A DNA stretch of 64,000 nucleotides from contig NZ_CP021780.1 of assembly GCF_002192415.1 (NCBI RefSeq), forward strand, positions 310,001 to 374,000. The letters are read 5' to 3'. Below, piece by piece: positions 37,508-46,260 of the stretch. How positions within the stretch are numbered: the first letter of the stretch is position 1; the number at the start of each line of letters is the position of its first letter. The translations under genes and the position numbers were made by a program. The stretch is from Paenibacillus donghaensis (lineage in GTDB: Bacteria > Bacillota > Bacilli > Paenibacillales > Paenibacillaceae). Below the pieces are notes generated by a model. It ran no database searches. It was given only the letters and a program-made list of their open reading frames with translations, and was not told where the DNA came from.

Positions 37508-39322
37508 GTGAAACAGCAAGGGGTATTCTCCAGATTAAGTACATATATGCTTAGGCATAAGCTGCTCTATTCGGTGCTGGGGCTTACTACCCTGCTCAGC
37601 ATCACTCTGGATTTGGGCATTGCCTGGCTGCTGTCGGCAGTGACAGACAAAGCAGTAGGGATGGATGTGGAAGGACTCAAAGGGTTGGCGATATTTGGTG
37701 TGTTCTATCTGCTGGTGGTTGGGCTCAACAATTATACGGATGCCTATCTGAAGAACAAGGTTTCGGCCAGAATCCGCAATGAGCTGCGGCTGGATATGAT
37801 GGGACATACCTTGAAACTGCCGCAATCCTATTTCGACAATAATCATTCCGGCGACCTGCTGTCCCGCTTCACGAATGATAATCAGACGGTAGGAGAGGCC
37901 TGCGGTCAAGTGCTGATTGGCCTGATCCGCAATCCGTTGCTGGCAATGGCCGCCTTTGTTTATTTGCTATACATCCATTGGCTGCTGGCTCTGATCTGTC
38001 TGGCGATGGGACCGCTGATCTTCCTAACCGGCAAAATCTTCGGCAAAGCGATGCGGTCCAACAGCGAGCAGCTGCAGCAGAATATGGGCCGGACCACTTC
38101 CTTCCTGCACGATATTCTCGGCAGCAGCATGGTGTTCAAATCGTTCTCGATTGAGCGCAGGCTGCTGAAGCAATATCAAGGACACAGCAAGAGTATAATC
38201 AGCGGAGAACTGAAGCGCGGCCGGATCGAAGGGGCCACGGGAGCAGTGTCCTCCTTGCTAGGCAACGCCACCTTCCTGCTGGCGATTGTGATTGCCGGCT
38301 CCTTCGTCGCCAGGGGCTCGCTTGAGGTCGGGGGGATGCTGGCGTTTATCCAATTGATGAATTATCTCGTGAACCCTTTCTCTTCCCTGCCCGGTCTTAT
38401 CGCTGCGATGCAGCAGTCCTTGGGGGCGGCAGGCCGGATCTTCGAGGTGATGGACAGCAAGGCTGAGGTGGAGGAGCTTCCAGAGCCGGTGACCGGCAGC
38501 CTGGAATTTCAGAGTCTGGTGCTGTCGGATCTGTCCTTCGGCTACCCTGGCGCAGACAAGCTGAGTCTGAACAAGATTAGCCTGGAGCTGCATAAGGGAA
38601 TGAATATGGCGGTGGTCGGACCCAGCGGCGGCGGCAAATCCACGCTATTCAAGCTACTGCTGGGATTCTATGAACCGGCGGCGGGGCGTCTACTGATCAA
38701 TGGAACGGATTTCCAGGAGCTGAGCCTGGGTCGTTTGCGTAGTCTGTTCGCTTACGTTCCACAGGAATCCGGTCTCTATACCGGCTCGATCCGCGACAAT
38801 CTGAGCAACGGGAGACCGGGGGCTTCGGAGCAGGAGATGATCACGGCCTTGCGGCAGGCCAATGCCTATGAGTTCGTGATGGAGCTGCCGGAGGGCCTGG
38901 ATACCGACATCGGCGAAGAGGGCTCGCGGCTCTCCGGCGGGCAGCGCCAGCGCCTGTCGATTGCCAGAGCCATCCTGAAGGATGCTCCCGTGCTGCTGCT
39001 CGATGAAGCGACGGCAGCGCTGGACAATGAGTCGGAACGCTTGGTGCAGCAGTCGCTCAGCCAGCTGATGGGGAACAGGACGACGCTGGTGATTGCCCAT
39101 CGGCTATCCACGGTGCAGAATGCCGACCTGATTCTGGTGCTGGACAAGGGAGAGATCGTGGAACGTGGCAACCATGAGCAGCTGCTGGCCGCGCAAGGCC
39201 GCTATCATGCGCTCTATTATTCCCAGCTGCGGCAGGAGGCGGACCAAGAGCAGGGTGGCCTTAATCTGGGCAAGGAAGCAGAGGCCGGCGGGGAGCTGCG
39301 GCCTGAAACGGCAGGGGTGTAA
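37508..39322 (+). CDS. ABC exporter, fused membrane and ATPase domains
   Basis: This 604-residue type IV exporter (MsbA/LmrA-like half transporter) starts at GTG 37508, with AGGAGGGG nine bases before it; an ATG at 37503 leads to an immediate stop. Residues about 15-310 hold six membrane helices. Residues 340-590 are the ATPase, with Walker A GPSGGGKST (near 371), signature LSGGQRQRLS, Walker B VLLLDEATAALD and switch His in IAHRLSTV. It should work as a homodimer. Cargo could be a lipid, peptide or drug, and the sequence does not decide. A 34-residue acidic tail follows the ATPase. Confidence 0.88.
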   Translation: MKQQGVFSRLSTYMLRHKLLYSVLGLTTLLSITLDLGIAWLLSAVTDKAVGMDVEGLKGLAIFGVFYLLVVGLNNYTDAYLKNKVSARIRNELRLDMMGHTLKLPQSYFDNNHSGDLLSRFTNDNQTVGEACGQVLIGLIRNPLLAMAAFVYLLYIHWLLALICLAMGPLIFLTGKIFGKAMRSNSEQLQQNMGRTTSFLHDILGSSMVFKSFSIERRLLKQYQGHSKSIISGELKRGRIEGATGAVSSLLGNATFLLAIVIAGSFVARGSLEVGGMLAFIQLMNYLVNPFSSLPGLIAAMQQSLGAAGRIFEVMDSKAEVEELPEPVTGSLEFQSLVLSDLSFGYPGADKLSLNKISLELHKGMNMAVVGPSGGGKSTLFKLLLGFYEPAAGRLLINGTDFQELSLGRLRSLFAYVPQESGLYTGSIRDNLSNGRPGASEQEMITALRQANAYEFVMELPEGLDTDIGEEGSRLSGGQRQRLSIARAILKDAPVLLLDEATAALDNESERLVQQSLSQLMGNRTTLVIAHRLSTVQNADLILVLDKGEIVERGNHEQLLAAQGRYHALYYSQLRQEADQEQGGLNLGKEAEAGGELRPETAGV

Positions 39323-39423
39323 GCTGTTCTGAGCCGGGTGGCAGCGCAGCTGGTTATGTGGGCGCAGCTCCTGATTGATTACGGGCACAAAAAAGCCTGA
39401 GTAACGTTACTTGTCGGTGGTAG

Positions 39424-39612
39424 GCGGAATGAGAGGCCAAAAGGCCTTTGAATTGGCGGAATGCTGCTGGGTGAGCGGAATGAGAGGCAAATAGGCCTTT
39501 GAATTGGCGGAATGCTGCTGGGTGGGCGGAATAAGAGGCAAATAGGCCTTTGAATTGGCGGAATGCTGCTGCTTGGGCGGAATGAGAGGCAAAAAGGCCT
39601 TTGATTTCGGCG
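39424..39612. repeat. tandem array of four 51-bp units
   Basis: Units begin at 39424, 39475, 39526 and 39577. Each carries GGAATGAGAGGCAAA and GGCCTTTGAATTGGCGGAAT, so that AGGC and GCCT can pair around an A-rich loop. The same core appears in the array at 47552-47900. The rest of the 39323-39768 gap has only the hairpin at 39666. Confidence 0.9.
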
Positions 39613-39665
39613 GACATGGCGGAGGCGGTATAAAGGTCCGTTTGTGTAGGTGATTTAAAAAAACA

Positions 39666-39705
39666 AAAACGAGCTGGTCTCCAAACCCGGAGACTAGCTC
39701 GTTTT
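39666..39705. terminator. bidirectional terminator-like hairpin
   Basis: AAAACGAGCTGGTCTCC pairs with GGAGACTAGCTCGTTTT with one mismatch around a 6-base loop. An A-rich left side and T-rich right side suit both the ABC exporter and the convergent HAD gene. Confidence 0.75.
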
Positions 39706-39768
39706 GCGGCGTTTTATAGCCATAAAGCGCTGCAGGGTGCAGCGCCTGTAAGAAATTCCCCGGAGCCG

Positions 39769-40575
39769 TTACTCTCCGACGGTCTGCAGAATAAACTTGT
39801 CGATGGCGAATTTCACGCCGTCTTCGTTGTTGCTGAGTGTGACGAAATCGGCGATTTCCTTAAGCGCCGGGATGGCGTTCTCCATCGCGATGCCAAGGCC
39901 GGCCGCTTCCAGCATCTCGTGGTCGTTCCAGGAGTCGCCGACAGCGATCGTCTCGGACAGCTGGCAGCCGAAATGCCCGGCCAGGAATTCCAGTGCAAGA
40001 CCCTTGGTGCCCTCATGGTGCATAATCTCTAAGAAATACGGCTTCGATTTCGTGATATGCACGGAATCGCCCAGCAGCAGGCGCAGTTTAGGGGCCAACT
40101 CATCGAGAAAGTCAGGCTCGTCGATAATCAGCATTTTGGGCGTCTGGCGCGGCACCAGCTTTTCCCAATCTGGCTCGATATAATATTGAGTCTTGTTCAG
40201 GGTGGCATAATCCTTCAGCTTCTGGTTCTCTTCGCGGGAGTACAGCTTGTCGTCGATATACGTCTGCAGGTGCAGGTCATGCTCCACGCAGTAATCGAAT
40301 AGCTTGCGCACGGCGTCCTGCGGCACATAACGTTCATAGAGCACCTTCTCATCGAGCAGGTTCTTAACCAGCGCGCCCTGGTACGTGATAATCGGCACGT
40401 TCAGTCCGGTCTGGCGGGCAATCGCCTGGGCGGAAGCATAAGCACGTCCGGTAGCCAGCGTAACCACAACTCCTGCAGCTACGGCCTGCTCCAACGCGGT
40501 TTGCGTCGCCGGGGTCACTTCCTTGTCATCATTAATCAGGGTATCGTCGATATCAATAGCAATCAATTTGTACAT
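39769..40575 (-). CDS. Cof-type HAD-superfamily phosphatase
   Basis: This 268-residue protein starts at 40575, with AAGGAGAG before it on the minus strand. The open frame beyond that reads the tail of the EamA pseudogene. The HAD nucleophile motif is DIDDTLIND near the N-terminus, motif II is LATGRAY and motif IV is GDSWNDHEML. A C2-type cap lies between residues about 85 and 190. Such enzymes dephosphorylate sugar phosphates, FMN or other small metabolites, often with broad specificity, so the true substrate is unknown. It ends before a shared terminator-like hairpin. Confidence 0.88.
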   Translation of the reverse strand: MYKLIAIDIDDTLINDDKEVTPATQTALEQAVAAGVVVTLATGRAYASAQAIARQTGLNVPIITYQGALVKNLLDEKVLYERYVPQDAVRKLFDYCVEHDLHLQTYIDDKLYSREENQKLKDYATLNKTQYYIEPDWEKLVPRQTPKMLIIDEPDFLDELAPKLRLLLGDSVHITKSKPYFLEIMHHEGTKGLALEFLAGHFGCQLSETIAVGDSWNDHEMLEAAGLGIAMENAIPALKEIADFVTLSNNEDGVKFAIDKFILQTVGE

Positions 40576-40588
40576 TAGGTTTCTCTCC

Positions 40589-41131
40589 TTAAGTCTCTTT
40601 ATTCCTTGCAGAACGGCGGAAGCGGACAAAATAGGTATTTCTGTACTGCCCCGGCTTCGGCGCAAGCTCCGCCAGCAGCATGGCCGCCAGTATGCAACCG
40701 CAGCCGAAGAGGGCTGCTGCCAGCAAGGCGCTGAACCAGGTGTAACGCGAGGGTGGCATGCTTCAGCAGCGCCAGCGAGAGGAACGGGACGAGCACCACG
40801 GACAGACCGGTAATGAAACCGGTGTTGGAGGTCGTGGTGTACAAGAGTCCCATCGCCCTGGAAGCCGTAGCCGAGGAACAGGCCCAGCAGCAGCGAATCG
40901 CGGACTATTCGTCCGCTCAGCTGCTTCCACTCGCTGCGGTAGAATACGGCGGTAATCAGCGCCAGTCAGCATGGCCGCACCGAGGAAACGGATGCTGTTG
41001 AAGGCCAGCGGCGGCAGCACGCGGACCGCATTCTGCACGATCAGAAAGGTGCAGTCCCACATCATCGCCACAGCAAGCTGAGATCGGCCCAGAGCGAGCG
41101 GTTCACAGGGCGTCATTCTTTCTTCAATCAT
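40589..41131 (-). pseudogene. EamA-family (DMT) transporter pseudogene
   Basis: Fragments of one EamA permease can be followed across three reading frames. AVAMMWDCTFLIVQNAVRVL is in the first frame. ITAVFYRSEWKQ and LLLGLFLGYGFQ are in a second, after a shift near 40970. GLLYTTTSNTGFITGLSVVL is in a third, after a shift near 40855. A further shift near 40757 restores the tail YTWFSALLAAALFGCGC, which runs to the stop at 40589. Only about 180 residues are represented where a full protein has about 300, so the second half has also been lost internally. It cannot make a functional transporter. Confidence 0.8.
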
Positions 41132-41339
41132 CTGCCGCTTCTATGTATAGAAGGAAGGCAAGGTCAAGTTGTTCAAATTGTATCCTAAAACCAAGAGTAG
41201 GACAAGACATGTCCCCTTACGGTTTGCAGTCGCTTCTCCACAAGAAACTCATGCTGGACAAAGCCTCCGGTCCTTGATATACTTCGATAACCGTACATTT
41301 GTTCCTATTTTTGACACCTTGGAGAGGAGCGGGTTCACC

Positions 41340-42053
41340 ATGATGGGCAAATCCCACATAATCATTAGTACAGGGGTTAGCTTATCGGTTATGAGCTTGC
41401 TGGACTATGACATTACCCTTCCAGCTATCGCGGTAGCGGTAGTAAGCTCGCTGCTGCCCGATATTGACGAGCCGAATTCGCTGCTGGTGCGCAAGGCGAT
41501 CCCCGAGTTTATGCTCAGGCTGCTGCAGGTGGCCCTAATCGGGGCTGGTATTTACCTGTTTTTTGCCGACATTGCCGAGACGCCCTGGAATATGGTGCTG
41601 GCCCTGCTCGTAGGCAGCGTATCTTTCCTGCCTGGCCGCAGGCTGCGCCATCTGGTGATGCTGCTGATTGCGGTCGGCGTATTTGCTTTTGCAGATGCCT
41701 ATGAACCCTGGAATTACATCGCGGCCTGTGTGCTGGTGGTGGTATCGGTCGTTCCGCACCGCGGGCTGACGCATACGCTTTATGCGGTTGCCGGCTGGGG
41801 AGCGTTGCTGTATTTCGCCTCCCAAGGCATGGATGACGGCGGCAGCCTGTGGCTCGCAGGCGGCTTGTCTTATGCGATGCATCTGCTGGCCGATTCGCTG
41901 ACCCAACGCGGAATTACCCCGCTGCCGCCGATTCCGCTGAAGCTGCGCTTCAAGCTGATGAGCACCGGCACGAAGAAGGGCAAGAAGGTCGAGAGCATCT
42001 GCATTGTGATCACGCTGGTGCTGGCACTCTATGCTTTTGTGCTCACCCTTTGA
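41340..42053 (+). CDS. YdjM-like (DUF457) membrane metal-dependent hydrolase family protein
   Basis: This 237-residue protein starts at the double ATG 41340/41343, with GGAGAGGAG before it; the open frame upstream to 41169 lacks a ribosome site. It has several hydrophobic segments. His/Asp motifs typical of the family are present: MGKSHIIISTG near the start, LLPDIDEPNS in the middle, PHRGLTHTL and MHLLADSLTQRGI later. In other bacteria YdjM is LexA-regulated and of unknown function. No LexA box is evident here. It follows the broken EamA gene divergently. Confidence 0.8.
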   Translation: MMGKSHIIISTGVSLSVMSLLDYDITLPAIAVAVVSSLLPDIDEPNSLLVRKAIPEFMLRLLQVALIGAGIYLFFADIAETPWNMVLALLVGSVSFLPGRRLRHLVMLLIAVGVFAFADAYEPWNYIAACVLVVVSVVPHRGLTHTLYAVAGWGALLYFASQGMDDGGSLWLAGGLSYAMHLLADSLTQRGITPLPPIPLKLRFKLMSTGTKKGKKVESICIVITLVLALYAFVLTL

Positions 42054-42089
42054 GACGGGCGAGGCCCCTCCTGGGGCACCGAAGGTTTT

Positions 42090-42117
42090 CCGCTGCTTGC
42101 AGCGGGGATCCTTTTTT
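42090..42117 (+). terminator. terminator after the YdjM-like gene
   Basis: CCGCTGC / GCAGCGG forms a tight stem with a 2-base loop, followed by GGATCC and T6. The preceding GCCCC / GGGGC stem may contribute. Confidence 0.55.
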
Positions 42118-42182
42118 CAAATATATCGGAAAAAAGAAGGCACCTGCCAATGAGGTCTGTGAGCATGATGTTATTTAGTTAA

Positions 42183-42211
42183 TTGACATAAACCATAGAC
42201 CTTGCTAAGTT
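42183..42211 (+). promoter_or_regulatory. promoter of the TetR/ABC operon
   Basis: TTGACA (42183-42188), an exact 17-base spacer and TAAGTT (42206-42211) precede the TetR gene. Confidence 0.7.
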
Positions 42212-42212
42212 T

Positions 42213-42233
42213 AACATACCGACGGTCGGAATG
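42213..42233 (+). promoter_or_regulatory. probable TetR operator
   Basis: CATACCGACGGTCGGAATG contains the odd-centred dyad CCGAC-G-GTCGG directly downstream of the -10 box, just where a bound TetR dimer would block transcription of its own operon. Confidence 0.6.
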
Positions 42234-42243
42234 GAGAGATGAT

Positions 42244-42819
42244 ATGACAAAAAAGCAGTTAAAAGAACTTAGAATGGAGTCTTTGCTCCTGGCAGCAGTA
42301 GAAGAATTTCTCGAAAAGGGCTATGATGGCGCATCTGTAGATGCAATAGCCAAGAGAGCCGGTGTTAGTAAGGGCGGCTTTTATCATCATTTTCCAAATA
42401 AGGAAGTACTAATGATGGAGGCGAATCAGAAGCTTTCAGAGCCAATAATGGAAATGGTAGAAAAGGCTTGCTTGAATAGTAGTGCTATGGATGGATTAAG
42501 ACAATATATTAAAGAATACTTGAAATATTGGGTAAGCAGGCCAAGAGAACTGAGTTTTCTTTTCTTATCGATGTCAAAAGCATTGGGAGCTCCCGCCCTT
42601 ATGGAGTATTACAGAGAATATATAAAACAAAGTACCGCTTTCTTTGTGGGTATGTTTCAAAAAGCAGTTGAATCAGGTGAGGCTGATATGAGGGACCCCG
42701 AAGCCTATGGGATATCTTTGATGGGAGCACTAGATGGGGTAGTTTCTTATGCGATGATTCATCCTGAAGAGGATATTAAGATTCTGGCAGAACGTTTTGG
42801 GCAGGTCTGGCTGAAATAA
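42244..42819 (+). CDS. TetR-family regulator of the adjacent ABC-2 transporter
   Basis: This 191-residue regulator starts at ATG 42244 behind GGAGAG; the frame is open further upstream only by chance. Residues about 8-55 form the TetR helix-turn-helix (GASVDAIAKRAGVSKGGFYHHF), and a helical ligand domain follows. It is 20 bases before the ABC ATPase gene. A promoter with a dyad over the start site lies just upstream, so negative autoregulation of the three-gene operon is likely. The whole operon is more AT-rich than its surroundings. Confidence 0.88.
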   Translation: MTKKQLKELRMESLLLAAVEEFLEKGYDGASVDAIAKRAGVSKGGFYHHFPNKEVLMMEANQKLSEPIMEMVEKACLNSSAMDGLRQYIKEYLKYWVSRPRELSFLFLSMSKALGAPALMEYYREYIKQSTAFFVGMFQKAVESGEADMRDPEAYGISLMGALDGVVSYAMIHPEEDIKILAERFGQVWLK

Positions 42820-42839
42820 ACGAAAGGAGTAATCAATGT

Positions 42840-43787
42840 ATGGAGCATGAGATATTTCTTTCTGTAGAAGGATTAAGCAAAAAATATGGTGAACTGCTCG
42901 CAGTAGACGATGTAAGCTTCTCGGTGCGTAAGGGAGAAGTCTTCGGGTTGCTGGGACCCAATGGTGCCGGTAAAACCACTACCATAAGAATGTTATGTGG
43001 TCTATTAAAAGTGGATTCAGGCCATATTACTTTAAATGGAATCTCGATGTCTTCGGGCTATGAGCGTATAAAAGCTATGATAGGGCTGTGTCCGCAGGAA
43101 ATTGTTATATGGGAGCTGCTTACCTGCCTTGAGCAATTGAAATTTGCCGGGATGTCCTATGGGCTAACCTCCAGGGTTGCCGGTAATAAGGCAGAAAGCC
43201 TTCTGCAATCGCTTGGACTTTGGGATAAAAGAAATAAGCTTGCCAAGACGCTGTCAGGCGGTATGCAAAGGAGACTCAATATAGCACTGGCACTTGTCCA
43301 TGATCCGAAGCTGATCATATTGGACGAACCTCAGGCAGGGCTCGACCCTCAGAGCAGGATTCTGGTACGTGACTTCATCAGGCAATTGGCACAAGAAAGA
43401 ACGGTGATTCTTACAACGCATGACATGGATGAAGCCGACAGACTTTCAGACAGGGTGGCCATCATTGACCATGGGAAGGTGCTTTTGATAGACACTCCTG
43501 AGAAGCTCAAGGAAAAATCCGGGGCGGGGGATATTTTGCAGATACGGGTAAACGGGGTAAGCAAAGATTTAGCACATCAAGTGTTGAAGTCTATGCCGCA
43601 TGAATGTACAGAGAGAACATATTCGGATGGACTATTTCTGCTTGGGGCGAGTGGAGTTCTTGAGCTTATTCCAATGGTAAACAAGAGATTACAAGCTTTT
43701 AACATACATATAGAGGATATGACGATCAGAAAGCGGACACTTGAGGATGCATTTATTGCTGTCACAGGAAGGGGGCTTCGGGAATGA
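42840..43787 (+). CDS. ABC-2 type transporter ATP-binding protein
   Basis: This 315-residue ATPase starts at ATG 42840 behind AAAGGAG; an overlapping ATG at 42836 gives a five-codon dead end. Walker A is GPNGAGKTT, the signature is LSGGMQRRLNIALAL, Walker B is LIILDEPQAGLDP and the switch His is in TTHDMDEA. The C-terminal 80 residues are the extension common in drug or lantibiotic exporters of the DrrA/CcmA group. It overlaps the permease gene by four bases. An export role for a toxic compound sensed by the TetR protein is inferred. Confidence 0.9.
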   Translation: MEHEIFLSVEGLSKKYGELLAVDDVSFSVRKGEVFGLLGPNGAGKTTTIRMLCGLLKVDSGHITLNGISMSSGYERIKAMIGLCPQEIVIWELLTCLEQLKFAGMSYGLTSRVAGNKAESLLQSLGLWDKRNKLAKTLSGGMQRRLNIALALVHDPKLIILDEPQAGLDPQSRILVRDFIRQLAQERTVILTTHDMDEADRLSDRVAIIDHGKVLLIDTPEKLKEKSGAGDILQIRVNGVSKDLAHQVLKSMPHECTERTYSDGLFLLGASGVLELIPMVNKRLQAFNIHIEDMTIRKRTLEDAFIAVTGRGLRE

Positions 43788-44926
43788 AACTGGCTGCTTC
43801 TGTTACCAAATCCTTCAAGGAGAACATAAGGGATTGGAAAGTTCTTGTGATGGTGTTAATGTTCTCTCCGTTCTTTTTATTACTAATGAACCTTTTTTAT
43901 GGAGGAGAAGCTACCACCTATCATTTAGGAGTTCTGAATTTAGATTCAGGCCGTGCATCCATCGAATTAATCAACAGCCTGGAGACGATGAAGGGGCAGG
44001 ACAACTCGCGAATATTTAATTTAACCGATTTCAGTAACCAAGATCAATTAAAGGCAAAGGTAAAAGAAAAGACCATAGATATAGGAATCGTTATACCTGA
44101 AGATTATTCTGACAGATTAGCCATCAAGGCTGCTAAGAACAATGGAAACCCTGCTCTTGTAGACTTTTATGGAAGCATGGGAAATATGAGGTATTCGGTT
44201 GCGGCGGTACTCACGGCAGATAGTGTTTACAAACAAGGCATGGATGTTGCCAAAATAATGTTGCCCGCAAGTATAAGTGAAACTTTTGTTGAGAAGAAGC
44301 AGCCCTTGAATGAATTTGAAGGATATGTTCCAGGCTTAATCTCTTTGGCTGTTTTAATGGTTCTTTTTACAGCATCCGCTTCAATTGTGAAGGAAAATGA
44401 TAACAAGACACTCATAAGATTGAAGCTCAGCCGTCTTGGAGCGTTTAATTTCCTTGCCGGTATATGTATTACGCAAGCAATAGTAGCAGCAGGAGCAATT
44501 GTTCTTTCATACTGGACGGCGCTTGGGTTAGGCTACAGACCGGCAGGAGGATTCGGCGCAATCCTTGTCGTTGGGATCATCTCGAGCTTCGCAATGGTTG
44601 CGATAAGCTTAGTGGTAGCAAGCTTCCTAAATACAGTTTTTGATGTTTTAACCGTGGGTTGTTTTCCTTTCTTTATTCTGATGTTTTTTTCAGGCAGTAT
44701 GTTCCCCCTACCTAAGATGAATTTATTTACAATCCACGGGCATTCCTTTGGGATAATAGATATATTGCCGCTTACGCATACCGCAAATGCATTTAATGAC
44801 ATCTTGAATGATGGAGCAGGCTTAAATGAGGTTTGGTTTGATTTCGTAATGATTGCTATACTCACAGTAATATATTTTGTAATAGGATTAATACTCTACC
44901 AGAGGCGTAAGCTTTCCAGAGCATAG
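43784..44926 (+). CDS. ABC-2 type transporter permease
   Basis: This 380-residue membrane protein has one N-terminal helix (residues about 20-40), an extracytoplasmic domain of about 150 residues, and five further helices in the C-terminal half. This is the ABC2_membrane_3 layout. It ends in a short basic tail, QRRKLSRA. With the preceding ATPase it should form an exporter controlled by the TetR protein of the same operon. The substrate is unknown. Codon choice is AT-rich, like the two preceding genes. Confidence 0.88.
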   Translation: MKLAASVTKSFKENIRDWKVLVMVLMFSPFFLLLMNLFYGGEATTYHLGVLNLDSGRASIELINSLETMKGQDNSRIFNLTDFSNQDQLKAKVKEKTIDIGIVIPEDYSDRLAIKAAKNNGNPALVDFYGSMGNMRYSVAAVLTADSVYKQGMDVAKIMLPASISETFVEKKQPLNEFEGYVPGLISLAVLMVLFTASASIVKENDNKTLIRLKLSRLGAFNFLAGICITQAIVAAGAIVLSYWTALGLGYRPAGGFGAILVVGIISSFAMVAISLVVASFLNTVFDVLTVGCFPFFILMFFSGSMFPLPKMNLFTIHGHSFGIIDILPLTHTANAFNDILNDGAGLNEVWFDFVMIAILTVIYFVIGLILYQRRKLSRA

Positions 44927-44983
44927 CTATTTATTAAATTAAGGATGATGGATGATTGAAACCGCTATTTCATTAAAAAATTA

Positions 44984-45016
44984 GCCAGTTCCCGTGTTAT
45001 TGGAGACTGGCTGGTT
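44984..45016 (-). terminator. terminator of the lipoate ligase gene
   Basis: AGCCAGT and ACTGGCT pair around a loop. On the minus strand they are followed by AATTTTTTAATG, which places the terminator just after the lipoate ligase stop; the convergent ABC permease may use it too. Confidence 0.65.
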
Positions 45017-45030
45017 ATTGTCTAAAGAAG

Positions 45031-46032
45031 CTATTCCTCCAAGAAAATCAATCCGATAAAGTCCTCCGGCTCAATGCGGCCAAAGTAATGTCCCAGCTCC
45101 AGATCCGCCAGGGCGGCTCTGACCTCTGCCTGCTCGTAGCGTCTGCCGCGCAGCGCGTTCTCCACGTCTACCACATCGCCGACTCCGAAGAAGTCACCAT
45201 AGATCTTGATATCCTTGATCAGCGCGTCTTCAATATCCATGCGGATATCGACCAACCCGGCCGGGAATTTGCGCATATGCTTCACATTGCTCTTGGGAGA
45301 CAGCCCGTAGTTCCAATCCCAGTTCTGGTAATGCTCCTTGGAGATCTCACCGATCCGGACCCAATCGTCCATCTCCAGCTTGTACTGGGGTACCTCGGCA
45401 GGTTCCATGCCAAAGATCGAGCGCAGCAGTCCGTTGCGGAATTCCTCAATCGTCATGTCTGTTCCCAGCAGGTCTTTGATGTTGGCGACCCGGCTGCGGA
45501 CAGACTTGGTGCTCTTGGATTTGAATTTCTCGGGATTCACATTGAGCGAGGCCTGCACATCCTCCAGATTAAGGTTGAACATCAGGGTACCGTGGCTGAA
45601 CATGCGTCCGCGCGAGGAGAACTGTGCATTTCCGGAGATTTTTTGCTCGCCGACCTGGAGGTCGTTGCGTCCGCTAAGCTCGGCATTCACACCCATGCTC
45701 TGCAGATAATCGATGACCGGCTGGGTGAATTTAAGAAAATTATGAAAGGACTGGCCATCATCCTTGGTAATGAAGCTGAAGTTCAGATTGCCGAGGTCAT
45801 GATAGACCGCACCGCCGCCGGACAACCGCCGCACCACTTGAATGTTGTTGTCCTTGACATACTCCTGGTTGATCTCTTCGATCGTGTTCTGGTGTTTGCC
45901 GATAATGATAGACGGGCTGTTGATATAAAAAAGCAGATAACTCTCGTCCATCGGCAGATATTTCAGCGCGTATTCCTCAATCGCCAGATTGACGGTTGCA
46001 TCCGTAATCCCTGTGTTATCAATAAAAAGCAT
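45031..46032 (-). CDS. lplA: lipoate-protein ligase
   Basis: This 333-residue enzyme activates free lipoate with ATP and attaches it to lipoyl domains of 2-oxoacid dehydrogenases or GcvH. It begins at 46032, with GGAGGAG before it on the minus strand. The lipoate/ATP-binding loop RRLSGGGAVYHDLGNLNFSF is near residues 69-88. GEQKISGNAQ contains the conserved active-site lysine, and the C-terminal accessory domain (residues about 245-330) is present. Length matches LplJ/LplA of Firmicutes. It is monocistronic. Confidence 0.93.
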   Translation of the reverse strand: MLFIDNTGITDATVNLAIEEYALKYLPMDESYLLFYINSPSIIIGKHQNTIEEINQEYVKDNNIQVVRRLSGGGAVYHDLGNLNFSFITKDDGQSFHNFLKFTQPVIDYLQSMGVNAELSGRNDLQVGEQKISGNAQFSSRGRMFSHGTLMFNLNLEDVQASLNVNPEKFKSKSTKSVRSRVANIKDLLGTDMTIEEFRNGLLRSIFGMEPAEVPQYKLEMDDWVRIGEISKEHYQNWDWNYGLSPKSNVKHMRKFPAGLVDIRMDIEDALIKDIKIYGDFFGVGDVVDVENALRGRRYEQAEVRAALADLELGHYFGRIEPEDFIGLIFLEE

Positions 46033-46260
46033 GGTTAACTCCTCCGTTGCCGCATGATTGAATACAGCATTTATTGTAAACCAAAATAGGAGTTTTCACA
46101 AAATGAGAGCTTGCGGGAGCGTTGGAAGATCGGCGGAGGGATCAGCATTTGGCGGGGAAGTCATTGACGCCTTTCCGGGCGCTGGGCAATAATGGGGGCA
46201 TTGGCTTAGGGAGAAGCAAGTGTGTCTTATTAGTGGAGTATCGGAAGAGGAGAGGTTAGG

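Noticed and set aside
40576..40665. N-terminal extension of the HAD phosphatase
   Set aside because: The extension reads the tail of the EamA pseudogene out of frame; 40575 has a proper ribosome site and the motif-bearing N-terminus.
45088..46038. 316-codon open frame antisense to the lipoate ligase
   Set aside because: The lipoate ligase motifs on the minus strand are clear; the plus-strand frame is a shadow.
46033..46260. Cobalamin riboswitch before cobD
   Set aside because: No B12-box or other conserved blocks could be found here or before cobT (56282-56460).
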